62,361 nucleotides of DNA, taken from the NCBI GenBank assembly GCA_023271875.1, contig JALPWY010000006.1, positions 1 through 62,361 of the forward strand, read 5' to 3'. The notes beneath the pieces are model-generated. The model worked only from the letters and a program-made list of their open reading frames with translations, was not told the origin of the DNA and did not search any database. The first letter of the stretch is position 1; every line of letters starts with the position of its first letter. The position numbers were made by a program, and so were the translations under genes. The DNA comes from Nitrospinaceae bacterium (lineage in GTDB: Bacteria; Nitrospinota; Nitrospinia; Nitrospinales; VA-1). Below are positions 54,917 through 62,361 of this stretch, in pieces.

Positions 54917-55699
54917 ATGACAAACCAATCTGCGCCGTTAGAGTCTAAGCGTCTAAAAGATACAGAATTCACGTTATATGGTTGGAATACCTGTATGCAG
55001 TTTTTTAAGAATCGCCCAGATGATCTTTGCCGTTTATTTTTTTCTAGACAACGTTCTTCTGCGTTAGGATCTGTGAAAAAATGGTGTGCCGTTAAAAAAC
55101 TACCATACAGAGAGTTAGACTTAGGGTCTTTGAATAAAGTAGCATCTGCTACCCATCATGAAGGTGTCGTTATGGTGGTCCGTCCCATTATTCCATCTTC
55201 TATATACCCTTTTATTAAGGCTGGGTTGGGAAAGGAGGGCATTGCTGTAGCGCTAGATTGTATAGGGAACACACATAACTTAGGAGCAATTTTAAGGACC
55301 TGTGCATTTTTTGGTGTAGAAGGCATGGTAATTCCGAATCAAGAAGGTCAGGCAAGACTGACTTCATCTGCAGCAAGAACAGCAGAAGGTGCGATGGAAA
55401 TAACTCCTATATATCAATGTACGGATCTCGCTTCTACTTTGCGAGATTTTATGTTGAAAAATATTTATGTTATAGGAACAGACCTAAATGCTAAACAGTC
55501 GCTTTATGATATTGAAATACGTCTTCCCTGCGTAGTTGTATTTGGGAATGAACAGGACGGACTTTCTTCAAGTGTGAAAAAACGATGTGATCAAGTAGTA
55601 CGAATACCTGGTACAGAAAAAATTCAATCACTAAACGTTGCTGTTGCCACGGGAGTAATTCTTTCGGAATTGACCCGTCGCCGCGGCTCAAAAAAATAG
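54917..55699 (+). CDS. TrmH/SpoU-family RNA 2'-O-methyltransferase
   Basis: The 260-residue SPOUT enzyme has an N-terminal substrate-binding domain (FTLYGWNTCMQFFKN) and the catalytic knot with motif 1 NTHNLGAILRTCAFFGVEG, motif 2 VVFGNEQDGLSSSVKKRC and motif 3 RIPGTEKIQSLNVAVATGVI. It methylates ribose in rRNA or tRNA. It is part of the RNA-modification run from 52914 and precedes the DUF2231 gene by ten bases. Confidence 0.92.
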   Translation: MTNQSAPLESKRLKDTEFTLYGWNTCMQFFKNRPDDLCRLFFSRQRSSALGSVKKWCAVKKLPYRELDLGSLNKVASATHHEGVVMVVRPIIPSSIYPFIKAGLGKEGIAVALDCIGNTHNLGAILRTCAFFGVEGMVIPNQEGQARLTSSAARTAEGAMEITPIYQCTDLASTLRDFMLKNIYVIGTDLNAKQSLYDIEIRLPCVVVFGNEQDGLSSSVKKRCDQVVRIPGTEKIQSLNVAVATGVILSELTRRRGSKK

Positions 55700-55709
55700 G
55701 ACAGAATAA

Positions 55710-56135
55710 ATGTTTTTTGCCAAGCTACACCCTCTGCTAGTTCATTTACCAATTGGTCTTTTGGTGACCGGGACTTTATTTGAACTGTATGGAAATTTTA
55801 GGGGAGAAAAAATTGTAGCTAAAGCGGGTTCATTTAACATAAAGTTTGGCTTCTGGTGCTCGATTCCAGTTGCAGTGATCGGATTCTTTGGCTTGATGAG
55901 TCTTGAATTAAAGGACGAATTTAAACCGTTTGTCGCGAAACACCTGCTTTTCACTTTTTCGACTATAATTATATTTTTTTGCGTGATTTTGTTGTCCAGG
56001 TTTAGATATAAAACATGGTGCAATGTGCTTCACCACTTTTTGTTGATGGTAGGGTTATTCACTGTTTTGAACGCAGGTTTCTATGGTGGAGAATTAGTAC
56101 ACAGATTTAATCTTCCTACTGGAACAGGAAACTAA
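55710..56135 (+). CDS. DUF2231-family membrane protein
   Basis: The 141-residue protein has four helices and the DUF2231 opening LHPLLVHLPIGLLVTGTLFE with the conserved His residues. A second helix pair follows (CSIPVAVIGFFGLMSLEL) and a C-terminal VLNAGFYGGELVHRF. The family has unknown function, and its His residues may bind haem or metal. It faces a related protein at 56155-56538 across 20 bases. Confidence 0.87.
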   Translation: MFFAKLHPLLVHLPIGLLVTGTLFELYGNFRGEKIVAKAGSFNIKFGFWCSIPVAVIGFFGLMSLELKDEFKPFVAKHLLFTFSTIIIFFCVILLSRFRYKTWCNVLHHFLLMVGLFTVLNAGFYGGELVHRFNLPTGTGN

Positions 56136-56154
56136 ATAAGATATTAGTAAGCTT

Positions 56155-56538
56155 TTATGAAAATACTAACTGGTATCCAGAATATACACATGCCAACATA
56201 GCTAAGGTGCACATAATATAAATAAATAAAGCTGTTTTTGAAAAAGGTTGGGTGTAGGACCAGCCAACAGCAAATCCAAACAATACGGTCACAAGAAAAG
56301 AATAGCCCTGATGGGATAAGATTGTTACCGTACTCCAAGAATGTATATCCACAGAGAGCATTCCAGAAAAATCGGCCATCAGAGCGGCGATAAATCCCAT
56401 ACTTAGATTGAAAGAGGCAACACCTGTATTATTACTTTCTCTCCTTCTATGGGCTAGTAATAAAAGTAATAGTCCAGAAAATAATAATGCTATTGGAAGA
56501 CTTGATATGAAGGGATGGAATGAGACAGAGCTTATCAC
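56155..56538 (-). CDS. Small four-helix membrane protein, DUF2231-like
   Basis: The 127-residue protein starts SFHPFISSLPIALLFSGLLL, which parallels the DUF2231 entry motif (His, Pro, then PIALL), and ends AMLACVYSGYQLVF, which parallels the YGGELV of the neighbour. It has four membrane helices. It may be a diverged paralogue. It points toward the plus-strand DUF2231 gene. Confidence 0.6.
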   Translation of the reverse strand: MISSVSFHPFISSLPIALLFSGLLLLLLAHRRRESNNTGVASFNLSMGFIAALMADFSGMLSVDIHSWSTVTILSHQGYSFLVTVLFGFAVGWSYTQPFSKTALFIYIMCTLAMLACVYSGYQLVFS

Positions 56539-56575
56539 TAAGCATGCAGACCTTAATAGGCCGTTTTAAAAAAGT

Positions 56576-56875
56576 TTAGGGTTTTTCTTGATCCGATGGT
56601 TTAGGATCGTAGTTGATATCATTCATACTTAGATTAACGTCGACATCAACTTTGGTGGCAGCTCCAATATCTTGCTCTAATTTATCGATATCGGTTGTTT
56701 GTCTCAAGCCCTCAGCTTCGTCCATAACATCTTTTTTAAGGTCATTGAAGGTGCTCTGAAATTCACCCCAGCCTTTTCCAATTGATTTAGCTAGGCGCGG
56801 CAGGTTTTGCGGTCCGATAACGACTACCGCAATACCCATAATAATTAGCAACTCAAAAAATCCGATATCAAACAT
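56576..56875 (-). CDS. tatB: Sec-independent protein translocase subunit TatB
   Basis: The 99-residue protein starts MFDIGFFELLIIMGIAVVVI then GPQNLPRLAKSIGKGWGEFQ, the Tat membrane helix, the GP hinge and the amphipathic helix. It is TatA/B-type; the FDIGF-x-ELL start and Glu residue favour TatB. The ATG at 56875 has GGAG seven bases upstream, which excludes an upstream frame start at 56965. tatC is not nearby. Confidence 0.85.
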   Translation of the reverse strand: MFDIGFFELLIIMGIAVVVIGPQNLPRLAKSIGKGWGEFQSTFNDLKKDVMDEAEGLRQTTDIDKLEQDIGAATKVDVDVNLSMNDINYDPKPSDQEKP

Positions 56876-56995
56876 TAGGGAACTCCGTTGTTTATGGGAA
56901 ACAAAAGTGTAGCAAACTATTCTTTGAATTTCTACCAATACTAGACTGGGAGTCCGAAGCTTCATTTTAAAAAGATTTTAAGAGTAAAACCGAGA

Positions 56996-57925
56996 ATGAA
57001 AATAATTCGTGGCACGAAAAATATTTCAAATCTAATTCCTTATCCGGTTGTGGCCATAGGTAACTTTGATGGTGTGCATGTGGGCCATCAAATTCTTTTC
57101 AGAAAAACAGCACAGTTGGCCAAGGAAAATGGAGGAACTGCTATCGCGTTCACTTTTGAGCCACACCCGCTTAAGATTCTTGCTCCGGATAAGGTGCCGC
57201 CACTACTAACAACGTTTCGAAAGAAGATGGAGTTGATTGAGGAATGTGGTATTGATCTGGTTGTCTGTGCCGACTTTACACGCCAATTTTCTGATCAGCA
57301 CCCGAGAGAATTTGCCCATGATATTTTGGTTAAGCGCATTGAGGTCAAGGAGGTAGTGGTTGGGTTTGATTATGCTTTTGGAAGAGGGAGAGAGGGAACG
57401 GTTCGTTATCTAAAGCAAATGGGCGAAGAATACGGGTTTCGTACGCACATTATTGACCCGGTCAAGCTCAATGGGCACCTTGTCAGCAGTTCTTACGTCC
57501 GGGAACTTGTAGAAGATGGAAAGGTGGAAGCAGCAGGTGAGTTTTTAGGTCGTCATTACTCCATTCCTGGTCCTGTTATAGAAGGTTATAAGACGGGTCA
57601 GAAAATTGGGTTTCCAACAGCTAATTTGGATACCAGTCGAGTGCAAATACCAGGGATCGGAGTGTATGCGGTTTCTATTAAACATCAAGATGCGAAATAT
57701 AATGGTGTGGTAAATGTTGGGTTCAATCCCACTTTTAATCGTGATACCTTGAGTGTCGAAGCGCATATTTTTGATTTTGAGGGGAAAATATACGGCCAAG
57801 AAATAGAGGTTATTTTTATTCGTCGCATACGAAGTGAAGTGAAGTTCAAATCAGCAGACCAATTGGTCGAACAGATTAAAAAAGATATTCACGCCGCAAA
57901 AATAATTCTAGCGGACCTGCCTTGA
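56996..57925 (+). CDS. ribF: Bifunctional riboflavin kinase/FAD synthetase
   Basis: The 309-residue enzyme makes FMN and FAD. The N-terminal FAD synthetase domain has VAIGNFDGVHVGHQILFRKT (HxGH-type motif), TFEPHP and VVVGFDYAFGRGREGT; the C-terminal riboflavin kinase domain has SIPGPVIEGYKTGQKIGFPT and VNVGFNPTFNRDTLSVEAHI. The length is typical. Its TGA overlaps the next gene's TTG start by four bases. Confidence 0.95.
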   Translation: MKIIRGTKNISNLIPYPVVAIGNFDGVHVGHQILFRKTAQLAKENGGTAIAFTFEPHPLKILAPDKVPPLLTTFRKKMELIEECGIDLVVCADFTRQFSDQHPREFAHDILVKRIEVKEVVVGFDYAFGRGREGTVRYLKQMGEEYGFRTHIIDPVKLNGHLVSSSYVRELVEDGKVEAAGEFLGRHYSIPGPVIEGYKTGQKIGFPTANLDTSRVQIPGIGVYAVSIKHQDAKYNGVVNVGFNPTFNRDTLSVEAHIFDFEGKIYGQEIEVIFIRRIRSEVKFKSADQLVEQIKKDIHAAKIILADLP

Positions 57926-58959
57926 AACAATATCGACAACTTATCTTTGGGCTAGTCATAGCATTGATTGCGCTTTATTACACATTGCGCAATGTGTCTT
58001 TCAGTGAAGTGATCTCTTCATTCAAGGAGATGGACTATATTTATATCCTTCCTGCCGTCGCAATAATTTTATTGGGTTATGTTTTTCGAGCTTACCGTTG
58101 GCAAGCGCTTTTAGAGTCTTCCTTGAAGGTAACAGTTGGCGGATTATATTCGCCGATGATGGTTGGGTTTATGGGAAATTTTTTACCGGCACGCGCTGCC
58201 GAAATACTGCGTCCTTATCTTCTTTCCAAAAAATATAACATTACCTTTACTGCTGCATTCGCCTCCATCGTCATGGAGCGACTATTCGATATGATAATTC
58301 TTTTGCTTATTTTTGTATGGGTTTTTTGGTTTGAAGCGGATGCATTTTCCTCAAATATCGAATTTTCAGGGTTTTCAGTACAAGAAATGGCAATCAAGTT
58401 TGGTCAAATTTGTGTGTTGGCGGTCATTGCGCTCATGGTCTTTATATATTTACTGTTAAACCACAAAAAAAAGGTAATGAAAATAGTCGGCTGGTTTTTA
58501 GGTTTCATGAATGAAAAATGGGCGGATAAAATTAAGCACCTTCTTGATGAATTTACCATGGGTTGTGAGGTTGTCAAAAGCTTTGGAGCCTTAGCAAAAA
58601 TCAGTGTTTATTCGGCTCTTGTTTGGGTCTCGAATATTTTTTGGGTATATCCGCTTTATTTTGCATTTGATTTGCAATATAAGACCATTCCTTCACTTCT
58701 TATTCTTGGCGTTATGGTGGCGATTATAATTTCTATTTTCCCTACTCCTGGATTTTTGGGGTCATATAATGCGGGAATTGTAATTGCATTGCATGAGATT
58801 ATCGGTGAATCTGAAATTAAATCTGTCAGTCTAGGAATGGTTGGGTGGGTCTTGTTTTCTGGAGCAATCCTTGCGGGAGGACTCTATTTTATATTTCATG
58901 AGCATATGTCATTAAAGGACTTAGCTAGCGTCAAAAGGGAGAGTGATACTTTTTTATAG
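57922..58959 (+). CDS. UPF0104/lysylphosphatidylglycerol synthase-like (YbhN/AglD) membrane protein
   Basis: The 345-residue protein has about eight helices and the family boxes LLGYVFRAYRWQALLE and FMGNFLPARAAEILRPYLLS KKYN, with a later GFLGSYNAGIVIALHEIIGE. UPF0104 proteins act as flippase- or synthase-like membrane factors for phospholipid or polyprenyl-linked compounds. There is no catalytic MprF C-terminal domain. The start is a TTG overlapping the ribF stop (TTGA). Confidence 0.85.
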   Translation: MKQYRQLIFGLVIALIALYYTLRNVSFSEVISSFKEMDYIYILPAVAIILLGYVFRAYRWQALLESSLKVTVGGLYSPMMVGFMGNFLPARAAEILRPYLLSKKYNITFTAAFASIVMERLFDMIILLLIFVWVFWFEADAFSSNIEFSGFSVQEMAIKFGQICVLAVIALMVFIYLLLNHKKKVMKIVGWFLGFMNEKWADKIKHLLDEFTMGCEVVKSFGALAKISVYSALVWVSNIFWVYPLYFAFDLQYKTIPSLLILGVMVAIIISIFPTPGFLGSYNAGIVIALHEIIGESEIKSVSLGMVGWVLFSGAILAGGLYFIFHEHMSLKDLASVKRESDTFL

Positions 58960-59075
58960 TTAAAATGAGTGAGATTAAAATTTAAATTAAACTTACATAC
59001 ATCAATTGTCCTTAGTATCATAAAGACTAACTCTGATCTTAGGTGTTTAGTTAGGTGCTGGGAGTGGCAAAAAAT

Positions 59076-59210
59076 ATGAATAAAAAAAATCAAACACTAA
59101 TTTTCACGATCGCTTTGTTATTATTTTTGAGCAGTCCATCAATTGCCATGATCGACGATTACCAAAGCGTAACCTCTGCCAAAGTTTATTGTGTTGGAAA
59201 TATTAGTTAG
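59076..59210 (+). CDS. Possible 44-residue secreted peptide, perhaps truncated
   Basis: The ATG at 59076 (GGGAG eleven bases upstream; a GTG four codons earlier is also in frame) gives a typical signal peptide MNKKNQTLIFTIALLLFLSS ending near PSIA, and then about 20 residues (MIDDYQSVTSAKVYCVGNIS). It ends 92 bases before tRNA-Leu. It may be the start of a gene cut off by island insertion. Confidence 0.35.
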   Translation: MNKKNQTLIFTIALLLFLSSPSIAMIDDYQSVTSAKVYCVGNIS

Positions 59211-59302
59211 GTAGTATATCCCTAGGGTAGGATGGTTATTCGAAAACAGTGCAAAATTGTTGAAGGTCCAACATCCTTCTTGTAACCATTTGGAAGTAAT
59301 AT

Positions 59303-59389
59303 GCCGAAGTGGCGGAATTGGTAGACGCGCATGATTCAGGTTCATGTGAGGGCAACCTCGTGGAAGTTCGAGTCTTCTCTTCGGCACCA
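59303..59389 (+). tRNA. tRNA-Leu(CAG)
   Basis: The acceptor GCCGAAG pairs with CTTCGGC, followed by A and an encoded CCA. The anticodon loop TTCAGGT shows CAG, and the variable arm (TGAGGGCAACCTCGT) marks a class II tRNA-Leu. The T arm is AAGTTCGAGTCTT-like. It is intact and probably marks an island attachment site. Confidence 0.95.
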
Positions 59390-59483
59390 ATAATTTCAGG
59401 AACTTAAAGGATTTTTGTTTTTCTGAAAGACAGGAAATAGCACAAAAAAGACTTATACTAACGTCTACGAAAAATATGACATA

Positions 59484-59526
59484 AAAAAGTACCCCAAAAA
59501 TTATCCCAAAGGGTCCCAAATGAGAC
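59484..59526 (+). repeat. Short direct repeats beside tRNA-Leu, possible integrase arm sites
   Basis: Three spaced copies of a CCCAAA-type word occur within ACCCCAAAAATTATCCCAAA and GGGTCCCAAATGAGACC. Such regularly spaced words next to a tRNA 3' end are common in arm-type sites of tyrosine recombinases. No integrase is seen in the window to the right. Confidence 0.45.
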
Positions 59527-59557
59527 CAACTTGGAAACCAATTAGAAACGAAATTAA

Positions 59558-59591
59558 ACGAGGTGATTCTGTCGAGTCATCTCGTTTTTTT
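59558..59591 (+). terminator. Possible terminator between tRNA-Leu and the protease gene
   Basis: ACGAGGTGA pairs with TCATCTCGT (one G-T) around a ten-base loop and is followed by seven T. Confidence 0.6.
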
Positions 59592-59605
59592 GTTTTTGGT
59601 GAAGT

Positions 59606-61531
59606 ATGAAAACCAAACTACTCACATTTTTACTCGCACTCACTTTTTTGTTTAACACAACTGCAATCACTGAAGTATCTGGTGAAACTAAAAAAGTCAA
59701 TATCGCAACGGGAACTGGTTTCTTTTTGGGTTCTTCAAATTATGTTGTCACCAACTACCATGTGATTCATGGTGCGAAAAAAATTCAAGTGAAACTTATT
59801 AATGGAGAGATTCTAGTTGCAGAAGTTGCATTAAAAAGTCCAGACAAAGATATAGCAATATTAAAACTCAATGGAACTCCAAGTGTTAAAAGAATGAATG
59901 TGAGATTAAGTAATTTTTCTGAAATAAGAACTGGAGACAAAGTCTTTACTTATGGTTTTCCAATTGCGGTTATTTTGGGTGATGTTTCATCCATATATTC
60001 GGAGGGAGTCATTAATTCTCTTAAAGGGATGAGAAATAAACAAGACGAATTCCAAATGAGTATTCCAATTCAACCGGGAAACAGTGGAGGACCAATTTTT
60101 AATACACAGGGAGAATTGGTTGGGATCACATCTAGTACTCTTAGTCCATTAGGGTCAATGGAAGCATTGGGTATAGTTCCGCAAAATGTCAATTTTGGAA
60201 TTAAGTCATCAGTGCTAGCAAATTTGTTGTCAGAGATACCAGAAATACTGAAATTTGATATGGGAATTGTTGTAGTTCCATCTGAACCATTTACACTTCG
60301 TGATTTCAAAGAAGATATTAAAAAAAATATTGTGTTTGTCACCGGTTTAATTGAAAAAGAAGTTGGTAATTTTCAAGTTGCAGAACAAGCAAAAGAAAAA
60401 GGTGACTACAAAATAGAAATTGAGCAATGGAAAATATTAGCAGAACAGGGAATTGCAGGAGCACAATACAACTTGGGACAGATGTATCTCAGAGGACAAG
60501 GAGTTCCACAAGATTATAAAGAAGCAGTCAAATGGTACCGACTTGCCGCAGAACAGGGAAATGCTAATGCACAATTCAACTTAGCACAGATGTATGCCAA
60601 CGGAGACGGAGTTACACAAGACTATAAAGAAGCAATCAAGTGGTGGAAACTCGCAGCAGAACAAGGAGATGCTAAGGCACAATTCAACTTGGGGGTGATG
60701 TATGAAAAAGGTGAAACAGTTCCACAAGACTATAAAGAAGTAATCAAGTGGTATCGACTTGCTGCAGAACAGGGATTTGCTGAAGCACAAGACAACTTGG
60801 CACAGATGTATCGGCAAGGAGACGGAGTTACACAAGACTACAAAGAAGCACTGAAGTTGTGGAAACTCGCAGCAGAACAGGGAATTGCAGGAGCACAATA
60901 CAACTTGGCACAGATGTATCAAAATGGAGACGGAGTTACACAAGACTATAAAGAAGCAATCAAGTGGTGGAAACTCGCAGCAGAACAGGGAATTGCAGGA
61001 GCACAATACAACTTGGGGGTGATGTATGACAACGGACAAGGAGTTCCACAAGATTACAAAGAAGCACTCAAGTGGTATCGACTTGCTGCAGAACAGGGAG
61101 TTGCTGAAGCACAAGACCAGTTGGGACAGATCTATTTAACTGGGGTCAAAGGAATCCTACAAGATTATAAGGAGGCATTTAAGTGGAACCGACTCGCAGC
61201 AGAACAGGAAAATACCACGGCACAATATAACTTGGGATGGATGTATAACAGAGGACATGGAGTTCCTCAAGATTTAAAAGAAGCAGAAAAGTGGTACCGA
61301 CTCTCAGCAGAACAGGGGTATGGCATAGCACAAAACAATTTGGGAGTGATATATGAATATGGAGATGTATTTCTGCAAGACTACACATTAGCACATATGT
61401 GGTACAACCTTGCCGGCTCTAATGATTATGAAAAAGGTGTAAAAAATAGAAATAAAATAGAAAAGAAAATGACCCCTCAACAAATAGAAAAAGCACAAGA
61501 GATGGCAAGAAACTGGAAACCGAAGAAATGA
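59606..61531 (+). CDS. Secreted trypsin-like serine protease fused to Sel1 (TPR-like) repeats
   Basis: The 641-residue protein has a signal peptide (LLALTFLFNTTAIT) and an HtrA-like S1C protease domain with the triad His in YVVTNYHVIHG (about 52), Asp in SPDKDIAILKL (about 92) and Ser in PIQPGNSGGPIF (about 159). A 50-residue linker follows, then about nine Sel1 repeats of 36 residues (for example DYKEAIKWWKLAAEQGDAKA then QFNLGVMYEKG), and a divergent last unit. No PDZ domain is present; the Sel1 array may select substrates. It follows the tRNA-Leu island border and is probably island cargo. Confidence 0.9.
   Translation: MKTKLLTFLLALTFLFNTTAITEVSGETKKVNIATGTGFFLGSSNYVVTNYHVIHGAKKIQVKLINGEILVAEVALKSPDKDIAILKLNGTPSVKRMNVRLSNFSEIRTGDKVFTYGFPIAVILGDVSSIYSEGVINSLKGMRNKQDEFQMSIPIQPGNSGGPIFNTQGELVGITSSTLSPLGSMEALGIVPQNVNFGIKSSVLANLLSEIPEILKFDMGIVVVPSEPFTLRDFKEDIKKNIVFVTGLIEKEVGNFQVAEQAKEKGDYKIEIEQWKILAEQGIAGAQYNLGQMYLRGQGVPQDYKEAVKWYRLAAEQGNANAQFNLAQMYANGDGVTQDYKEAIKWWKLAAEQGDAKAQFNLGVMYEKGETVPQDYKEVIKWYRLAAEQGFAEAQDNLAQMYRQGDGVTQDYKEALKLWKLAAEQGIAGAQYNLAQMYQNGDGVTQDYKEAIKWWKLAAEQGIAGAQYNLGVMYDNGQGVPQDYKEALKWYRLAAEQGVAEAQDQLGQIYLTGVKGILQDYKEAFKWNRLAAEQENTTAQYNLGWMYNRGHGVPQDLKEAEKWYRLSAEQGYGIAQNNLGVIYEYGDVFLQDYTLAHMWYNLAGSNDYEKGVKNRNKIEKKMTPQQIEKAQEMARNWKPKK
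60430..61345 (+). repeat. Near-identical 108-bp repeats encoding the Sel1 array
   Basis: Units of 108 bp recur with high nucleotide identity, for example GGAATTGCAGGAGCACAATA appears in three copies and CAAGACTATAAAGAAGCAAT in two. Such similarity indicates recent unit duplication and allows changes of repeat number by recombination. Confidence 0.9.
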
Positions 61532-61557
61532 AAACCAAACCACTCACATGCTTACTC

Positions 61558-61758
61558 TCACTCACCTTTCTTTTGTTGCCCCTGTTTATACTCATTCCGT
61601 TCTTTATCTACATTACGTTTCCACTCACTGATCATAATATGTAATCCTCTTTTAAAATTCACTTCATTCAAACCATTTGTGTTCCACATAATTCTTGTAA
61701 GAACAACACAAGCATAAAACAGAAATATAAGTTGTAAGTAGTCTACAGTTGTGCTCAT
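61558..61758 (-). CDS. Small hypothetical membrane protein
   Basis: The 66-residue protein has one N-terminal helix (YLQLIFLFYACVVLTRIMW) and a charged C-terminus (KRNVDKERNEYKQGQQKKGE). AGGAGG stands six bases before the ATG, a very strong ribosome binding site. Its start overlaps the end of the next upstream gene (61755) by four bases (ATGA). No family is recognised; the style is phage- or island-like. Confidence 0.65.
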   Translation of the reverse strand: MSTTVDYLQLIFLFYACVVLTRIMWNTNGLNEVNFKRGLHIMISEWKRNVDKERNEYKQGQQKKGE

Positions 61759-62045
61759 TTCAAACCTCCTGACTTATTTTTGTCCCTTAATCTTTCCAAC
61801 GCGCACTCATTTTCATTTCTTAAGATACGCATAACTTTTTCATGAAAGTTTATTTCGTATGGATAAAAAATAGTAGGGTCAAGGTTAACCAAGCTTTTTA
61901 AATGGTTATGGAGTAAAGTTAAATCTTCATAATCAGAACTAAATTCTAAATCTGGATCACCTTCAAAATCCTGTTGGAACAATTCCCAGGTATCTCGCAC
62001 AATATCGTATAAAGTTTCAAGATGTTCCTTGTTCACAATTTTCAT
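61755..62045 (-). CDS. Small hypothetical protein (96 aa), acidic
   Basis: The ATG at 62045 has AGAGG upstream and starts MKIVNKEHLETLYDIVRDTW; a longer frame to 62108 lacks such a site. It is acidic and helical (FQQDFEGDPDLEFSSDYEDL) with a basic end. No domain is recognised. It is coupled to the small membrane gene that follows it (61758). Confidence 0.65.
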   Translation of the reverse strand: MKIVNKEHLETLYDIVRDTWELFQQDFEGDPDLEFSSDYEDLTLLHNHLKSLVNLDPTIFYPYEINFHEKVMRILRNENECALERLRDKNKSGGLK

Positions 62046-62080
62046 ATCACCTCTTAACAAATCAAGAAAATTTCCACATA

Positions 62081-62161
62081 TCAAAAAGCATCTTGGTAAA
62101 AATACCACATAGCAATAGCACCCAAAATTGGAATGAGTAGGAATAGTATCCGTCCGATCAT
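62081..62161 (-). CDS. 26-residue single-span membrane peptide
   Basis: The ATG at 62161 has AGAGGAT upstream and encodes MIGRILFLLIPILGAIAMWY then FYQDAF. The strong ribosome binding site and its place between two small genes of the same strand support coding. Confidence 0.55.
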   Translation of the reverse strand: MIGRILFLLIPILGAIAMWYFYQDAF

Positions 62162-62163
62162 TT

Positions 62164-62361
62164 TTATCCTCTTCGTTTTTTTAACATATCCTCCAAGCGG
62201 GACTCTTTACTTGGGTTCTTCTTGGGTCGTTTGGGTCGCTTGTCAACTGACATTTTGCGTGCTTGTTCGAGGTTCCGCGATTGCATCTTCCTTCGACTAA
62301 ATGAAATCGTCCCTGAAAATCGATTAATTGGTGGTGGAGCATTTTTTTGGTCATCATCTTC
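62164..62361 (-). CDS. Basic hypothetical protein, 5' end beyond window
   Basis: The last 65 codons of a frame that runs off the right edge. It is acidic at the visible start (EDDDQKNAPPP), then very basic (KRPKRPKKNPSKESRLEDML KKRRG). Its stop lies two bases before the next ATG. No family is recognised; a nucleic-acid-binding or phage structural accessory protein is possible. Confidence 0.55.
   Translation of the reverse strand, partial: EDDDQKNAPPPINRFSGTISFSRRKMQSRNLEQARKMSVDKRPKRPKKNPSKESRLEDMLKKRRG

Noticed and set aside
59139-59519. Minus-strand frame of 126 codons over tRNA-Leu
   Set aside because: Its middle (VPKRRLELPRG, HARLPIPPLRH) is the well-known spurious translation of the antisense strand of a tRNA-Leu.
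60581-61114. Minus-strand 177-codon frame rich in Cys and Ser
   Set aside because: It is the antisense of the Sel1 repeats and repeats with the same 36-codon period.
59558-62361. CRISPR-like regular repeats
   Set aside because: The only regular repeats here are coding Sel1 units without spacers; no CRISPR array or cas gene is seen anywhere in the window.

Overview
Organism. The window is a moderately AT-rich bacterial chromosome segment (about 40% G+C by eye) from a Gram-negative organism. It encodes outer-membrane beta-barrels, lipoproteins, an MlaC-type lipid carrier, LolCDE/LolA/LolB-like factors and TatB. A chorismate dehydratase (mqnA) points to menaquinone made by the futalosine route. 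The pyrophosphatase is of the K+-stimulated type, HisG is the long form, and several starts are non-ATG. Gene content would fit a Nitrospinota- or Desulfobacterota-like lineage, but that is inference only; no rRNA or other decisive marker is present.

Layout. (1) 1-2816 looks like the end of a genomic island. It holds a two-partner-secretion transporter open to the window edge, the broken C-terminus of a tyrosine recombinase, a secreted small protein, a 24-bp inverted repeat, and a 56-nt 3' fragment of tRNA-Thr that looks like an attachment site. (2) 2.8-15.8 kb is loosely packed: a membrane methyltransferase, a VOC protein, a ferredoxin, a BtuF-like protein, a DUF3445 haem N-demethylase homologue, strings of very small membrane ORFs, and a six-gene minus-strand operon for a Lol-like envelope exporter (13801 to 8236). 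(3) 15.8-34.3 kb is mostly housekeeping: DUF389, MOSC, YjbQ, Glu dehydrogenase, purM, an NSS transporter, uvrC with an odd repeat leader, a DegT/DnrJ-family aminotransferase, mlaC, recN, and thiSGEC behind a TPP riboswitch with its own terminator. (4) 34.3-39.3 kb holds a TPR lipoprotein, an alpha/alpha-toroid cyclase-like protein, a sugar or choline-phosphate nucleotidyltransferase, a HAD protein and a GT-C glycosyltransferase. (5) 39.5-48.2 kb follows the widespread lolB-ispE-tRNA-prs-rplY-pth order and then hppA; it includes a DciA/TPR-lipoprotein fusion and a pth without a canonical start codon. (6) 48.3-59 kb carries mqnA, hisG, hisI, algH/yqgE, RNA-modification genes, two DUF2231 membrane proteins facing each other, tatB, ribF and a UPF0104 protein. 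(7) From tRNA-Leu(CAG) at 59303 to the end there appears to be a second island: direct repeats beside the tRNA, a trypsin-like protease fused to Sel1 repeats, and four short minus-strand genes with strong ribosome binding sites.

How the genes work together. The clearest functional units are: thiamine synthesis under TPP attenuation; an envelope export operon (outer-membrane barrel, ABC ATPase, two FtsX-like permeases, LolA-like carrier, DUF1499 lipoprotein); the isoprenoid/PRPP/translation cluster ispE-prs-rplY-pth; and the last steps of FAD synthesis and RNA modification. Nothing here is an obvious defence system, CRISPR array or replication origin. The most unusual items are the DciA-TPR fusion, the pth start, the tandem Met-Lys-Arg-stop leader of uvrC, the strings of tiny membrane ORFs, and the two tRNA-linked island ends.
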